DNA from: Martensiomyces pterosporus
Taxonomy: Eukaryota > Kickxellomycota > Kickxellomycetes > Kickxellales > Kickxellaceae
Direction: 5' to 3'
DNA: 43,600 nt
Assembly (NCBI GenBank): GCA_025201845.1
Contig: MU604027.1
Span: 6,495-50,094 of the forward strand
Part shown: positions 28,877 through 39,390 of the stretch, in pieces
How positions within the stretch are numbered: the stretch's first letter is position 1
Layout: each line of letters opens with the position of its first letter
Translations under genes and position numbers: made by a program
The notes under the pieces: model-generated
Databases searched by the model: none
Told to the model about the DNA's origin: nothing
The model's input: the letters and a program-made list of their open reading frames with translations, nothing else

Positions 28877-31800
28877 CTACACAGATGCGCCCGCCGAAGA
28901 TGGCTGGTCAGACACAGACGCGGGCTGTGGCGAGGTGCCGCCGGGCGCTGCCGATGGCCCTTCGCCACTGCTGCTGCCTTCCCGTGTGCCCAGGAACTTC
29001 TCGACCTTGTTGATGAGGTGCTTTCCGTACGTGAACTTCTTCAGCGTCGGAATGTGCGGCTGGATCTTGGTCAGAATCATGTCGCGCTGCTTCTCGTCCA
29101 CCACATCAAGCATCTTCTGCACCACGTAGTTAGCGTACTGGTCCTTCATCATGTTGACCAGGTTGCTTGATCCGTCGCGCCGCACCGCAACAATCTCGTC
29201 AATCAGCGCCTTGCGGTCCTCGGGCTCGCCATAAGCAATGCACTTCTCGACGACGTTCGATGCAAACTTGTGCTTGCTGAGCTGCAGCACATGGCCACGC
29301 ACACGCGAGCACACAAGCCCGCGATCCACCGCCTTTCCGCGCTCCATCACATGCTGGATCACGTAGTTGCCGTACTGATCCTGCACCAAGTTGGTCGTGA
29401 ACCGGTGCAGCTCCTCCAAGAGGGGGCGAGTCTGGCTCTCGGTGCAGTGCTCAAACATCCGCTGAATGACGCGGCAGCCATACGGGTGCGTGGCAAGCGT
29501 ATACACCTGGCCGTGGAACGCATCGATTATGAACTTGATGTGCTCGGCAGGCACGCGCTCAATGGCCTTCTGGATGACGTGGTTGCCGTTCTGGTCCTTG
29601 ACGCACTGCAGCACGTGTCCGTCGAGCTCGCGCACCATGCTCGCCTGCTGCTCAGTGAGGATAAACTCCAGCGCCTTCTGCACCACGCGGCACCCGTACA
29701 TCTGCAGCGACAGCGCCAGGACATGGCCCTCCATCTGCTTGGCCAGCATGTGCTTCTGCACCTGGCTGCCGTGCTCAAAGAACTTTTGGATCACATAGTT
29801 GCCAAACACATCCGTCATCAGCTGCAACGAGCAGGGCAGCACCTCCTGGAACACCAGCTGCTTCTCCTCCAAGGTGGCTGTCTCGAGCTTTTGCTGGATG
29901 AACCGCGAGCCGTGCTGGTCGCCGCTAAACTCCACCATGTGCCCGCAGATGTCCTTGAGCTCGTACTTGCGCGTTTTGTTGTTGCGGAACTCCTCCAGGG
30001 CTGCGCTGCGCACGGCGTGGCCAGTGGACTCCATCACTGCTGCGCTCTTTGGCCCCGTGCGGTACATGATCTGCGCGCCACCCATCGTCGAAGAGATGTT
30101 CAAAAGCGCCGGGGGCGGCGTCCCGTACATCATCGCCTCCCGAGCCATCATCATCTGCTGGGCAGGCGCTAGCTGCTTGAGCTGGTGCTGGGAGATCGGC
30201 TGCTGCAGGTGCAAGGCCGCGAGCTGTTGCGGCTGATGCTGGCCCAGGGGCACCTGCTGGCGGAGCTGCTGCTGCTGCTGCTGGCCGGGCTGCTGCTGAA
30301 GTGGCGTGTGCGGCTGCGACTGGTGCTGGAGAGGTGCTGACAGCTGCGACTGGCTCGGCAGGCTCTGCCCAAGGACGCCTTGATGGGTGCTGTAGTTTGC
30401 CGCAAGGCCACTGCCATGCATGCCGGTCACAGAAGGCCTTTGTGCAACGGGCTGAGGCAACGGGTATGCGCTTGTAGGCCCTGCACGCATAAACCTGGTG
30501 TCGTTGTACGACTGAGCACGCGCAAACGAAGGGTGGGGCCCGCCATGTCCGACTCCAGCACTGCGAACACCGGGTCCAACACCAAGGCTGTTGCCATACA
30601 AGACAGCCCTGTCAGTGATGATGCTGTCGACATATTGCTGGCCTCCCCCAATCACTGATCCATGGGGCTGGCTTGGTCGGCGGACCTGCGGAGGCAGCGA
30701 TCCACTATCATACAGCCGCTGCTGGCTGATGTCCCACTGATCGCCACCCAGAGAGCCCGGCTGGCGAGCAGACGGGTTGTCAATGTCAGCAAAGATGTCA
30801 AACGACCCGCGGTGCTCGGTGCTACGCATCCCGCGGCTGTCGTCCTCGCCTATGCGCAAGCCCCGCATGCTGTAGCTCAGGTCGTCGCCGGCCATAGCTC
30901 CAAACCCAGGTGCTCCGGGCGCAATTGCGCTGGCTGGACTGTGCGCAAGCAGGCTGTTGTCACGGAGCAAGGATCCAGGGACTGCATGGCCCGCAGTAGC
31001 GTCAAAGTTGCCCCAGATGCCAGGACCACCTGCCGACCCTGGCGCAACTGCATTGCGGGGCGGAGTAGACGCTGCTCGCTGAAGGCCATCAAGGCGAGCA
31101 GCATGGCGGGCGAACCACAGGGGTTGGCCAGGAGGAGCCAAAGAGGAGCCGGGAGGGGACCCAAACGGGTGGCCGAAAATGTCCACCTGTGAGCCTCGGC
31201 GCTCAATCTCGTCACCCTGCTCCAGAAGCGAGTTCACCATCAGCCCAGAGCTCATAGCTAGGTTGTTGCCCTCGCCGTTTGCGTCGACAGCAACGCTATG
31301 CGACCGACTGGGCGGGACCACAGAGGGCTGGCGCATGGGCACGCCAAGCGCGTTGTCCGGAAGCAGGCCAGAGGAGGCAGATGAAGGCGGCATGCCGGGG
31401 TCCCTGGCTGGGTCCGAGGCCGAGAGAGACGAAAAGGCCGAAGAGCTTGGGATCGCTGGCTGGGTCAGCTGCTGCTGAATGCCCACCAGCTGGCCATTCG
31501 CACCAGACTCAAAAGAGCGAGGCTCTAAAGATGGTGGCGCATCGACAGGCGGCTGCCCCTGTTGCGAGCCGTTAGAGGCGCGGGCACGCATGCCGCTAGG
31601 GTCCACGGCAGGCGAGGGCGTGCGAGGGAAGTCGTTCTGGATCATGTCCACAAGCGGCCGGCGATGTCTTGCAGCGGGGCCAGGTGGTGGCTCAGCGTAA
31701 CCGCCGGCGCTGTTGGTGTTGTCGTTGAAAGACATGCTTCTGAGGTTGATGCCTCTGTATCCCCCTAGCTTTGTACCGTCGCCAGTCTACAGCAGATAAC

Positions 31801-32568
31801 AGTGGTTGCACATGCAGGCGGACAGTTGAGCAATATGGCGTGTGGAGGTTACTGGCAAGCGGTGAGGGAGGCGCAAGAAAGTGGTTGCGGCTTTGCTCAT
31901 TACACAAAGTAGCAACAAATGTCTACTGCTCGCCGCAAAGGCATGCGAGTATGTCGCTGAACAGATGGGAAGGGCACTGGAGGGCACGGTGCATTTGTGT
32001 GTGTAGTGCGACCGCGGGTTTAATGGCGCGACACTAGTTTCTGGACGAGGAGAGTTCAGTGTGCATGTGCTGAATGGGCATACGCGAGGGAGGAAAGGGA
32101 AGGGCGATTGTGAACGGCAAGAGATGCGCATACGAACAGAACAATAGCGATGAGACCACCTCCAAACAACCAGGCAGACCAAGCAGCGTGCAATTGACAA
32201 TAGCAGCACACGTAGACATCGTAGGTCTGGGCAAATGGACAATGCATGTTCTAAGCAAGGAGCAGATGGAGAGCACGTACCTGATTCAGAAGATCGGTCC
32301 AGTCGTCGTGAATTGACTCGGTGAGACAGGCACCGGCGTAAGGATCTCTGGTATTGGAGACAAGAGAGTCCCAGCCAAAGCCCTGGTCGCTCTGCGGAAC
32401 AGCCAGCTGGGGGTTCGCCTGCTGCTGCTGAGCCTGGAGCTGGGCCTGAGCCTGGTTGCGGGCCTGATCCCAGTGTCCTTGGAATCGACTTTGGCGCGTT
32501 AGGAACTGATCATCGGTGTTTCCCAAGCTGCCAGCTTCCGTGCTCTCGTTGTTAGGGCGGGCCATCAT
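28877..32568 (-). CDS. PUF: PUF-family RNA-binding protein of Pumilio type (two exons)
   Basis: PUF proteins bind 3'UTR elements and recruit CCR4-NOT to repress or destabilise mRNAs. Exon 1 (32281-32568) starts at the first ATG of its frame ([13 protein letters not shown]) and ends with donor gtacgt. Exon 2 most likely begins at 31786 after ctgctgtag, in phase, and runs to 28877, for about 1065 aa. The acceptor choice is my best reading. The first 600 residues are disordered, with S/P/G-rich parts and a Q-rich block (about 30170-30420). The C-terminal Pumilio domain has eight repeats whose base-reading triads are SRxxQ, NYxxQ, CRxxQ, NHxxQ, CRxxQ, NYxxQ, SNxxE and NYxxQ. This is the same set as human PUM1, so UGUANAUA-type targets are expected. 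The family call is certain; the N-terminal exon rests on splice logic. Confidence 0.93.
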
Positions 32569-34263
32569 CGACTGGTGGAGCGGGAGAGGGAGCAAAATGG
32601 GGGAAAACGGAACGGGAGAGAAGCCGAAGAGCGAGGTGGAGTAGAGATACGGTCTCTAGCAGAAGAAGCTCGCGGTGCTAACAAGCAAATACAAAAAAGT
32701 AGAACACAAGAGCTGAATGCGCTACAGGGCTTACAGAAAACAAAGTGCCAGCGAACATAAAGACGAAAGATTAGCAGAGGAGGAGCGAGATGGTTGGAGC
32801 GCAATGGCGCGAGGCCAGGATTGGAATGAACACCCAAGCCTTTTTAAAAAATGTGGGTGTGTGCGCTGCACAGAAAGCCTGTCTGGGGCAGTAGAGCACG
32901 GAGCAGGTCACGCTCGCAGCAGCCTAATTCGCAGATGCTCGTGTAGAATGCCAGAGATCAGGCGACGAGAGCGACGAATTCAGACTCTGCGTTGGCGAGC
33001 ACGGGCGCTCTTCTGGGGTTGGCCATGCCCCGTTGATAGACGGCGTGGCGGGGCAGGCTGTGCTCGCGCTTTGCCACCGCTGCTTGTACGTTTGCTGGCT
33101 CGACATCCAGAGCACACACCAATTCCGCCAGTCGCTTTGGCGTCTTACCTTGCTGCTGCTTCGTTGCTGTTTACCAAATTAGCCTTGGGATCTCGAATAA
33201 AATGCGACTATTTACAGCTGAGTAAGAAGAAAAAGAAGATAAAGCGGTGGTACAAGAAAGCAGGGAGGGAAAAGGCGCGCTCGTAGCAAAGGGAAGAGGA
33301 GGGCGAATAGCAACCCTAAACTGTAAAGAGGGTGTTTGGCGGGCCTTTGTGTCTGTGTGGGGTGGGCGAGGAGGCACGTAATCAATGCGTGGTGTGCGTC
33401 GGCCCTGTATATTACCTGCAGCGAGACGTAGCGGGCGAGCTGAGGCCAGAGAAAGGGTCGGCGTAGGTGTGGAAAAAGAGTACCTGTAGGGAAGAAAGGA
33501 GCTTTGGTCCACAGGGCAGAGACAGGCTGCGGCTGTATGCTGCAAGCACCCACGGACTGAAGGCGCGCCGCCTGCTTATTGCCGTCAGCAGCATATAATT
33601 CCAATATTAGCTTGCACGTCGTTCCTTCATTCGCGCTGCTGGGCCGTGCCTGTGTCCGACGGCAGGCAATGCCCTCTGCTGGATTCGCCCCGACCCCCCA
33701 AAAGCCAGATCTGCGTTCAGTGGATGGATGGCCGGCTCGAGCCATCTGCTGCAAGATGAGGGATAGGGGGTGCAGCGTGATCAGCGCAGGCTAGCAGACA
33801 CGGCCAGCATCACAAGCAGCAGCTTGCTTGGGCGGAGACGCAGGCACGCTCCGCCCATTGTTGCTCGCATTTGCGCAAACGAACAGCAGCTGCAGAGCTT
33901 GACGAGGGACCCGGGTGCGAGATGGAGGGAGCTGTGGCCTACAAAGCGCGTGTCCATTAAGATCCTGCGTGGCTTATCTGTAAGAGATCCCGGACAGGAA
34001 TGTAGCCCGGCAATGGAAACAAGCCGGATGGCAGCGCCCTCTTCCCTCGTCACCCGCTGCTCGTGCCAGAGTAGGGTTCAGAGCGACAGCGCGCACACGG
34101 TGCCTTTCCATTTGCCTGGCTTTTTGACCCAGACAGCAGCAGCAGTAGCTTGCTTTTCTTTTCCGCCTGCTTCCGCCAATTGCATTTTGTATTTTGTACT
34201 TTCACTTTCGCAGCAGCCCTTCTCATTTGTTCAACTCCACAGCCCACGCACGCACAGCAGGAA
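32569..34263. other. Divergent intergenic region between PUF and the orphan gene
   Basis: This 1.7 kb stretch should contain the promoters of both flanking genes. It is purine-rich on plus next to the PUF start (about 32575-32700), which corresponds to a CT-rich leader for the minus-strand gene. Open frames such as 33212-33754 on minus give only low-complexity hydrophobic or proline-rich translations with no family signal. No tRNA or snRNA was recognised. Confidence 0.55.
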
Positions 34264-35853
34264 ATGTCGGCAAAGATAGAGCGGTACTTTTTCACAGCGA
34301 GCCTCGAAGCGCCGGCGCTTTGGGAAGTAAGCCTCGCACGCAACATTCTACAGTCCTGCCATGTGTTCTTCACGGAGCTCGAGCGCGTCAAGCTAGGCGT
34401 CCATGGCGGGTGCGCCAAGGCGCTGTGCAGCGCCGAGTGGGACGCAACAGAAAGCCGCATCGACGATATGCTCAAAGCACTGCACGACACAGAGCAACGC
34501 ACTGGTCAGTTGACACACGCAGACAGCGCCAATGCACCCCAGCCTAATGGCGACGCCGGGGACTCTAGACCAGCCCTTGTTCGTACCAGCCGCGAGACTG
34601 TTGCCGCACTGCGTGCCTGCATAAAGTCCTTGGCTGGCAGCAAGGAATTGGGTGGGGCGAACGAGTTTGTGCTGCGATCAGCCACGATGGCACTGCACAC
34701 GGTGGCGGTCGAGGTAAAGCTGCTCCATGACGAGGCGCATAGCAGGCGCCCCCCAGCCCCAAACGACGAGCGTGCACTGCAGAATCGCGACGCAGCATCA
34801 GCAGCGGGTGCTTCTTTGGGGGCCAGTAGAGTGCAGCCGCCAGAGGAAGTGCGCGCCAAGGAGATTGCGTCTGCATTGCCACCACAGCAGATGCCGCCTG
34901 TGGCCGCTGGAGACGGGGATGATGGCGAAATGAATTCCAAATCCGAATCCAAATCGAGACCCAAGCCCAAGCCCAAATCGCCACGCAGAGTCAAATCAAG
35001 GTCAAAGCACAAGCACAACCCCGATCAGGAAGGCACCCTTGCTGACAAGCATCTTCTGGTCCAGCAGGCTCTGCTTTCAGCCACGCAGCTGGCTGGACTG
35101 CTGCGGATATTCACACGGGTCTCGCAGCGCTCGTGGGTGTCCAATCGGTCCCAGCTGGCACACGCGCCATCCGTGCCTTCCCCGTTGTCATCCAGCACCA
35201 GCTCTTTGCAGCACCGCCGCTGGGTCTCGGAAGACATCGAGAGCGAGGCAGCCGAGCCCCCTGGTCTGCGAATCAGCGTCGATGGCAAGCCATTTGACCC
35301 CCAGCCAGACCGATCAATAGACCCAGCTCATGCACGCAACCAGTCAGATAGCCAGCTGCAAATAGGCGGCGATGCACGCGCAAGCCCAGCGCCTCACAAG
35401 TCAGCCATGTCGCTGCGAGGCAGCACAGCTCCAAAGCAGGCAGGGCCGCCCTCGCTGAGCGCATCGGAGCCAGGCGAGCGGTCCAAGCAAGTGCGGTTCT
35501 TGGGGACTCCACAGCCTAGCGAGCCCGCAATCGACCGGGCACAGTTGCAGGAGCTGGTGCAGAAGCTGGCGCAATTCGAAAAGGCCATTTCTGCACTGGA
35601 AGCAGCATCTAAGGAGCGCGCTAATCAGCTAGCCAGGGCGGACGGCTCTGCAGATGCCGAGGCTGCCTCCCCAGCCGACGAGGGTGCATATGTCCAGGCG
35701 ATCAAGGGCCTGGCCACTGCCTTTATCCAGCTCTCCAAGTCGTCGTCCGCCACAGACATGGTCAAGCACTACGACAAAAACACGCTTGCGCACTTCAAGG
35801 CGGCAACGCAGGCAGTCAAGCTGCTGATGCCGCTCTTCTCCAAGGGCCCCTGA
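34264..35853 (+). CDS. Uncharacterised protein with helical ends and a disordered middle
   Basis: I do not recognise this 529-aa intronless protein. The start is the first plausible ATG (ggaaATGTC) and begins MSAKIERYFFTASLEAPALW. Residues 1-85 look helical (LARNILQSCHVFFTELERVKL). A second helical block lies at about 105-160 (VAALRACIKSLAGSK...LHTVAVEVKLLHDEAH). The centre has a basic SKPKPKS-type repeat (about residues 222-260), another hydrophobic helix (LLVQQALLSATQLAGLLRIF), then a long disordered region. The last 110 residues are again helical (LQELVQKLAQFEKAISALEA and AIKGLATAFIQLSK...). Alternating helices and length suggest helical bundles or coiled coil, so an adaptor or scaffold role is possible, but nothing in the sequence fixes a function. 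Codon use looks like its neighbours, so it is probably a real gene. Confidence 0.75.
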   Translation: MSAKIERYFFTASLEAPALWEVSLARNILQSCHVFFTELERVKLGVHGGCAKALCSAEWDATESRIDDMLKALHDTEQRTGQLTHADSANAPQPNGDAGDSRPALVRTSRETVAALRACIKSLAGSKELGGANEFVLRSATMALHTVAVEVKLLHDEAHSRRPPAPNDERALQNRDAASAAGASLGASRVQPPEEVRAKEIASALPPQQMPPVAAGDGDDGEMNSKSESKSRPKPKPKSPRRVKSRSKHKHNPDQEGTLADKHLLVQQALLSATQLAGLLRIFTRVSQRSWVSNRSQLAHAPSVPSPLSSSTSSLQHRRWVSEDIESEAAEPPGLRISVDGKPFDPQPDRSIDPAHARNQSDSQLQIGGDARASPAPHKSAMSLRGSTAPKQAGPPSLSASEPGERSKQVRFLGTPQPSEPAIDRAQLQELVQKLAQFEKAISALEAASKERANQLARADGSADAEAASPADEGAYVQAIKGLATAFIQLSKSSSATDMVKHYDKNTLAHFKAATQAVKLLMPLFSKGP

Positions 35854-36318
35854 CCACAGCACACGTGACCGGCATCTGGCTCCAGCACCGCGCGACTCGA
35901 CTCGTCTAAAATTTTTCACGCCTGATTCCTGCACAGCCTTGGGCAGCTCCTTGCTATGCATCCCCAGCCTGTATTTTTCTCATGCGTGAGCCGTAGAGGC
36001 GCGCTGTGCCTGGCTAATAATTTTCTCAATTTAGCGGCTACTGCACAGGCAAAAGCGTGGTTTGCGCAATTACAAGCCAGACAGCCAGAGACCCGGCCAA
36101 TCTACATCCTTCTCTCCATCTCCCTGTCGCTTATTACTTTGGGATTCCCTCTTGATTGTGTGCTTTTGCATCGCTTGTTCCTCGGTTCTTGAAAACGAAG
36201 AGCCCCGTCGACGACAACGAGTGCGTGAAAGACAAGTAGAATAGGAGACAGCCAGGACGCTCAGCTCGCATTCTAATTTAACCCAGCAACAGAGAAGCAA
36301 AAAAAAAACAGCAGCAAA
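35854..36318. other. Promoter and leader region of eIF3i
   Basis: This 465-bp gap lies between co-directional genes. The right half (36100-36200) is CT-rich on plus, as in promoters of highly expressed fungal genes, and the last 20 bases before the ATG are A-rich, typical of an efficient leader. A 78-codon frame (35956-36192) is a translation of the pyrimidine tract and is not called. Confidence 0.5.
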
Positions 36319-37441
36319 ATGGTAAGCTAACCAACGATTCACGCAGAGAGGGGAATCCACAGTGGAGGACCGCAGCGCGCCACTCACCTGCGATTCCAGA
36401 ACGGCAAGAGCCAGCACTAACCATGTAAATGAGCCCCCGCCCTGCCCTTCTGTAATTCGCTTGTAGAGACCTATTCTTCTGCAGGGACATACGCGTCCGT
36501 TGACTCAGATCAAGTACAACGCCGATGGCGACCTTCTGATGACTGTGGCGAAGGACACCGTTGCCAACCTCTGGTATTCGCACAATGGCGAGCGTGTCGG
36601 AACCTACGCCGGACACCAGGGTGCCATCTGGACGATTGACACCAACAAGGCCAGCACTCTGGTCATCACTGGCTCGGCTGACAACACAGCGCGTCTGTGG
36701 CACGCCGAGACTGGCAAAATGCTGCACACCTGGGAGCTCCCCACAGCCGTTAAGCGCGTCGAGTTCTCGCACGACGACCGGCACGTTCTGATGGTTACTG
36801 AGGAGCGCATGGGCCACAAGAGCGGGATCTACGTTTTCGCCATCGATGCCAGCACCCCCGAGCAGAGCAACGAGCCCATTGTCATCCTCAGGCCCGCGCC
36901 GTCCAAGGCCACTGTTGCTGCCTGGAGCTATCTGGACAAGTACATTGTTGCCGGACACGAGGACGGCTCTCTGTCGCTGTACGACTGGAAGTACGAGGAG
37001 CTTGCGCGGCGTGGCAAGGCGCATGAGGACACCATCACCGACCTGCAGATGTCTGGCGACGGCAGCTACTTTATCACGAGCAGCAAGGACAAGACCGCCC
37101 GCCTCTTTGAGACAAGCACCCTCAACCCGCTCAAGATGTACAAGGCTGACACGGGAATCAACACTGCTACGATGACCCCGACTCAGGATCTGGTCATCCT
37201 TGGTGGTGGCCAGGCTGCTAGCGAGGTCACAACCACATCGTCGCGCCAGGGCAAGTTCGAGTCCAGGTTCTACCACAAGGTCTTTGAGGACGAGGTTGGC
37301 CGCGTCAAGGGCCACTTCGGTCCCATCAACACCCTCGCTGTGCAGCCCGACGGCAAGGGCTTTGCCTCTGGCGGAGAGGACGGCTACGTCCGTGTCCACC
37401 ACTTTGATCCCGACTACTTCAAGTTCAAGTACGACTACTAG
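36319..37441 (+). CDS. TIF34: Translation initiation factor eIF3 subunit i (start codon alone in exon 1)
   Basis: eIF3i is a seven-bladed WD40 subunit of eIF3 and helps assemble the preinitiation complex and scanning. Coding exon 1 is just ATG (36319-36321) followed by donor gtaagc. Exon 2 runs 36467-37441 after acceptor cttgtag. The 145-bp splice gives a protein beginning [19 protein letters not shown], which matches the family start (MKPILLQGH in human). The nearer acceptor ctgcag at 36484 would lose the conserved RPILLQ, so I prefer 36466. The product is 325 aa, the usual length. WD repeats include [28 protein letters not shown], the eIF3i signature [21 protein letters not shown] and [25 protein letters not shown] split across the last blades. 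A poly(A) signal AATAAA lies about 100 bp after the stop. Confidence 0.96.
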
Positions 37442-37786
37442 GCAGCCAGCCGCTACTTTTTCACCTTTCTCCCCCCAATGCCGCCTCTTTCCTTCCTCTG
37501 TAGCCCCGCACGTCGTAGACGCTATATGTAGGCAAACGAAGAATAAAAGCATCTGCACTTGATTTCACCTGCGCTTGTCGCGTTGGCTGTGTGCTGCTGC
37601 GAGGATAGAGCGAATGGAGGTCCTGGCGTGTGAGGGCTGGCGTGGCTGTGGCTGTTGGGGGGTTGCAGAGCAGCGAGTATCATGCGCTTTGATCCCCTCC
37701 CGCTACGCTTTCTCTTTTGCCTTCCTGTCCCACTCCTTTGCTACATTTTTAACTGCCCTTCCGCCTCCAAGCCACTCTTCGCCGCA
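37442..37786. other. eIF3i 3' region and promoter of ethanolamine kinase, with possible uORF
   Basis: This 345-bp gap contains the eIF3i poly(A) signal, then the promoter and leader of the kinase with a CT-rich run (about 37695-37780). An ATG at 37614 opens a 58-codon frame whose TGA (37788-37790) overlaps the kinase ATG as ATGA. Another ATG at 37682 is in frame with the kinase. Confidence 0.5.
37542..37547 (+). promoter_or_regulatory. Poly(A) signal of eIF3i
   Basis: AATAAA lies 101 bp after the eIF3i stop codon, in a sequence that changes from CT-rich to A-rich. Position and hexamer fit a cleavage and polyadenylation signal. Confidence 0.55.
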
Positions 37787-39235
37787 ATGACCAACAGCCA
37801 ACTCTCGGTCGAGCATGTGAGCCGGGAGTCTCTAATCGACAACGTTCCCTACATTGCATTCGAGGTCCGCCATGACTCGCTGTTTGAGGACTCCAAAGAG
37901 CTTTTGGTCAAGGCATTTCCCGACTGGAGGGACGATGAGCTGACTCTCAAGCAATGCAAGGACGGCATTACAAACAAGCGTAAGTCTACCGGGCGCAGAC
38001 TGGCCTCGCTGCTACTGAAAATGCAGCGAAGCTAGCCAAAGGCGGCCAGCGTGTGGAGCTGGCCTCTTGGACAGATCATGTGCCGGTCCAAAGTGGCGGC
38101 GCTCCTTGCTGTGCACTGGCATGAACAACTAACACCTGGCGAGCAGCCTCGCTTCTCACGCATTCGGCCAATCTGTAGTTATACAGTGCACAAACAAGCA
38201 AACAGGGCTGACCGTGCTCATTCGCGCCTACGGAAAGCACACCGAGGTCATTATTGATCGCGACCAGGAGCTCATTGTAAGTGCCAATTCCTCTCCAACA
38301 TCCACCTTGGGCGCTGTATGCGTGCAGGGCATTCTTTTTGTTCCATCTTGTTCCATGCTAGTGGGCGCAGACTAGCATGAAAGCGAGACATTGCGGCAGA
38401 CGGCTGGCGCGTGACTGCACATCTTTGCGATCTCTCTCACCCATCTCTTTTTCGTGTACATGTGAATGCGTAGAATATGGCCGGATTGGCATACATGGGC
38501 ATGTGTCCCCCCTTGTACGCACGCTTCGACAACGGCTTGCTGTACGGCTTCATCCCGGGAAACATCGTCAAGCCCGAGGAAATGGGCAGCGAGACACTGG
38601 GCCCCCTGATCGCCAAAAAGCTCTCCGAGTGGAACCGGATCCTGCTCCCCGGCGACCGCTCCCCGCAGCTGTTCCCTGTCATCCGTCGCTGGCTTGGCGA
38701 TGTGCCCAGGGACTACGAAGACAAGGCAGCGAACGAGAAGTTCCACGCGCACTTTAGTCTCGAGAAGCTCGCCAGGGAGCTCGATGAGCTTGAGGAAGTG
38801 CTGGTCAAGCTAGACTCGCCTGTGGTGTTCTCGCACAACGATCTTTTGTCCGGAAACGTTATTCTGTCTAGCTCGCAGGAGGATGTGTCGTTTATTGACT
38901 ACGAGTATGCAGCCTACAGCTACCGCGGATTCGATATTGCCAACCACTTCAACGAGTACGCCGGGTTCGAGTGCGACTACTCGAGGTACCCCGCCAAGGA
39001 GTCCCAGCTCGCGTGGTTCAAGATCTACTTGGAGAACGCCGACCAGGACGCGTCGCCCGAGGTTCTCGAAAAGATGTACGAGGAGGTCAGCCTGTTCCAG
39101 CTTGCCTCGCACTACTACTGGGGCGTGTGGGCTCTTGTTCAGGCGTCAATCTCGGACATCGATTTTGACTATATGGACTATGCCAAGAGCAGATTCGACC
39201 AGTACTTTAAGGTCAAGGCTGAGCTGCTCAACTGA
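37787..39235 (+). CDS. EKI1: Ethanolamine kinase (three exons)
   Basis: Ethanolamine kinase catalyses the first step of the CDP-ethanolamine (Kennedy) pathway to phosphatidylethanolamine. Exons 37787-37979, 38179-38276 and 38474-39235 are joined over introns of 199 and 197 bp (donors gtaagt, acceptors gtag and cgtag), giving about 350 aa. The first junction rebuilds the nucleotide-loop signature GITNKLIQCTNKQTGLTVLI, and the second joins DRDQELI to NMAGLAYMGMCPPLY. Exon 3 holds the catalytic Brenner motif HNDLLSGNVI and the metal-binding FIDYEYAAYSYRGFDIANHF, typical of choline/ethanolamine kinases. The absence of a long N-terminal extension and the GITNKL form favour ethanolamine over choline kinase, but substrate choice cannot be read with certainty. 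It converges with the next gene, 155 bp between stops. Confidence 0.94.
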
Positions 39236-39390
39236 AAAGAAAACGGCATTGCATGCTGCCACCACACACTCTAGCATCCTTTCTTCAGTCCCTTTTCACA
39301 CCAAATGTTTCAAACTGCATCGCGCTATTATTAGTTACTTGCCCCCGCCGGAACAGAGTCGATATGTGCTTGTATAAAGGCAGAAGTGCT

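Noticed and set aside
33212..33754. 180-codon minus-strand frame upstream of PUF
   Set aside because: Its hydrophobic and proline-rich end is a translation of CT-rich leader sequence; no domain and no continuity with PUF exon 1.
35956..36192. 78-codon frame with a hydrophobic segment before eIF3i
   Set aside because: It lies in the CT-rich promoter; Leu/Ser/Ile-rich stretches are expected there by chance.
36467..36484. Acceptor at 36484 (ctgcag) as the true start of eIF3i exon 2
   Set aside because: It would remove the conserved RPILLQ; the upstream tag acceptor restores the full family N-terminus.
36278..37558. 426-codon minus-strand frame over eIF3i
   Set aside because: Antisense to a highly conserved gene and without recognisable domains; a codon-bias shadow.
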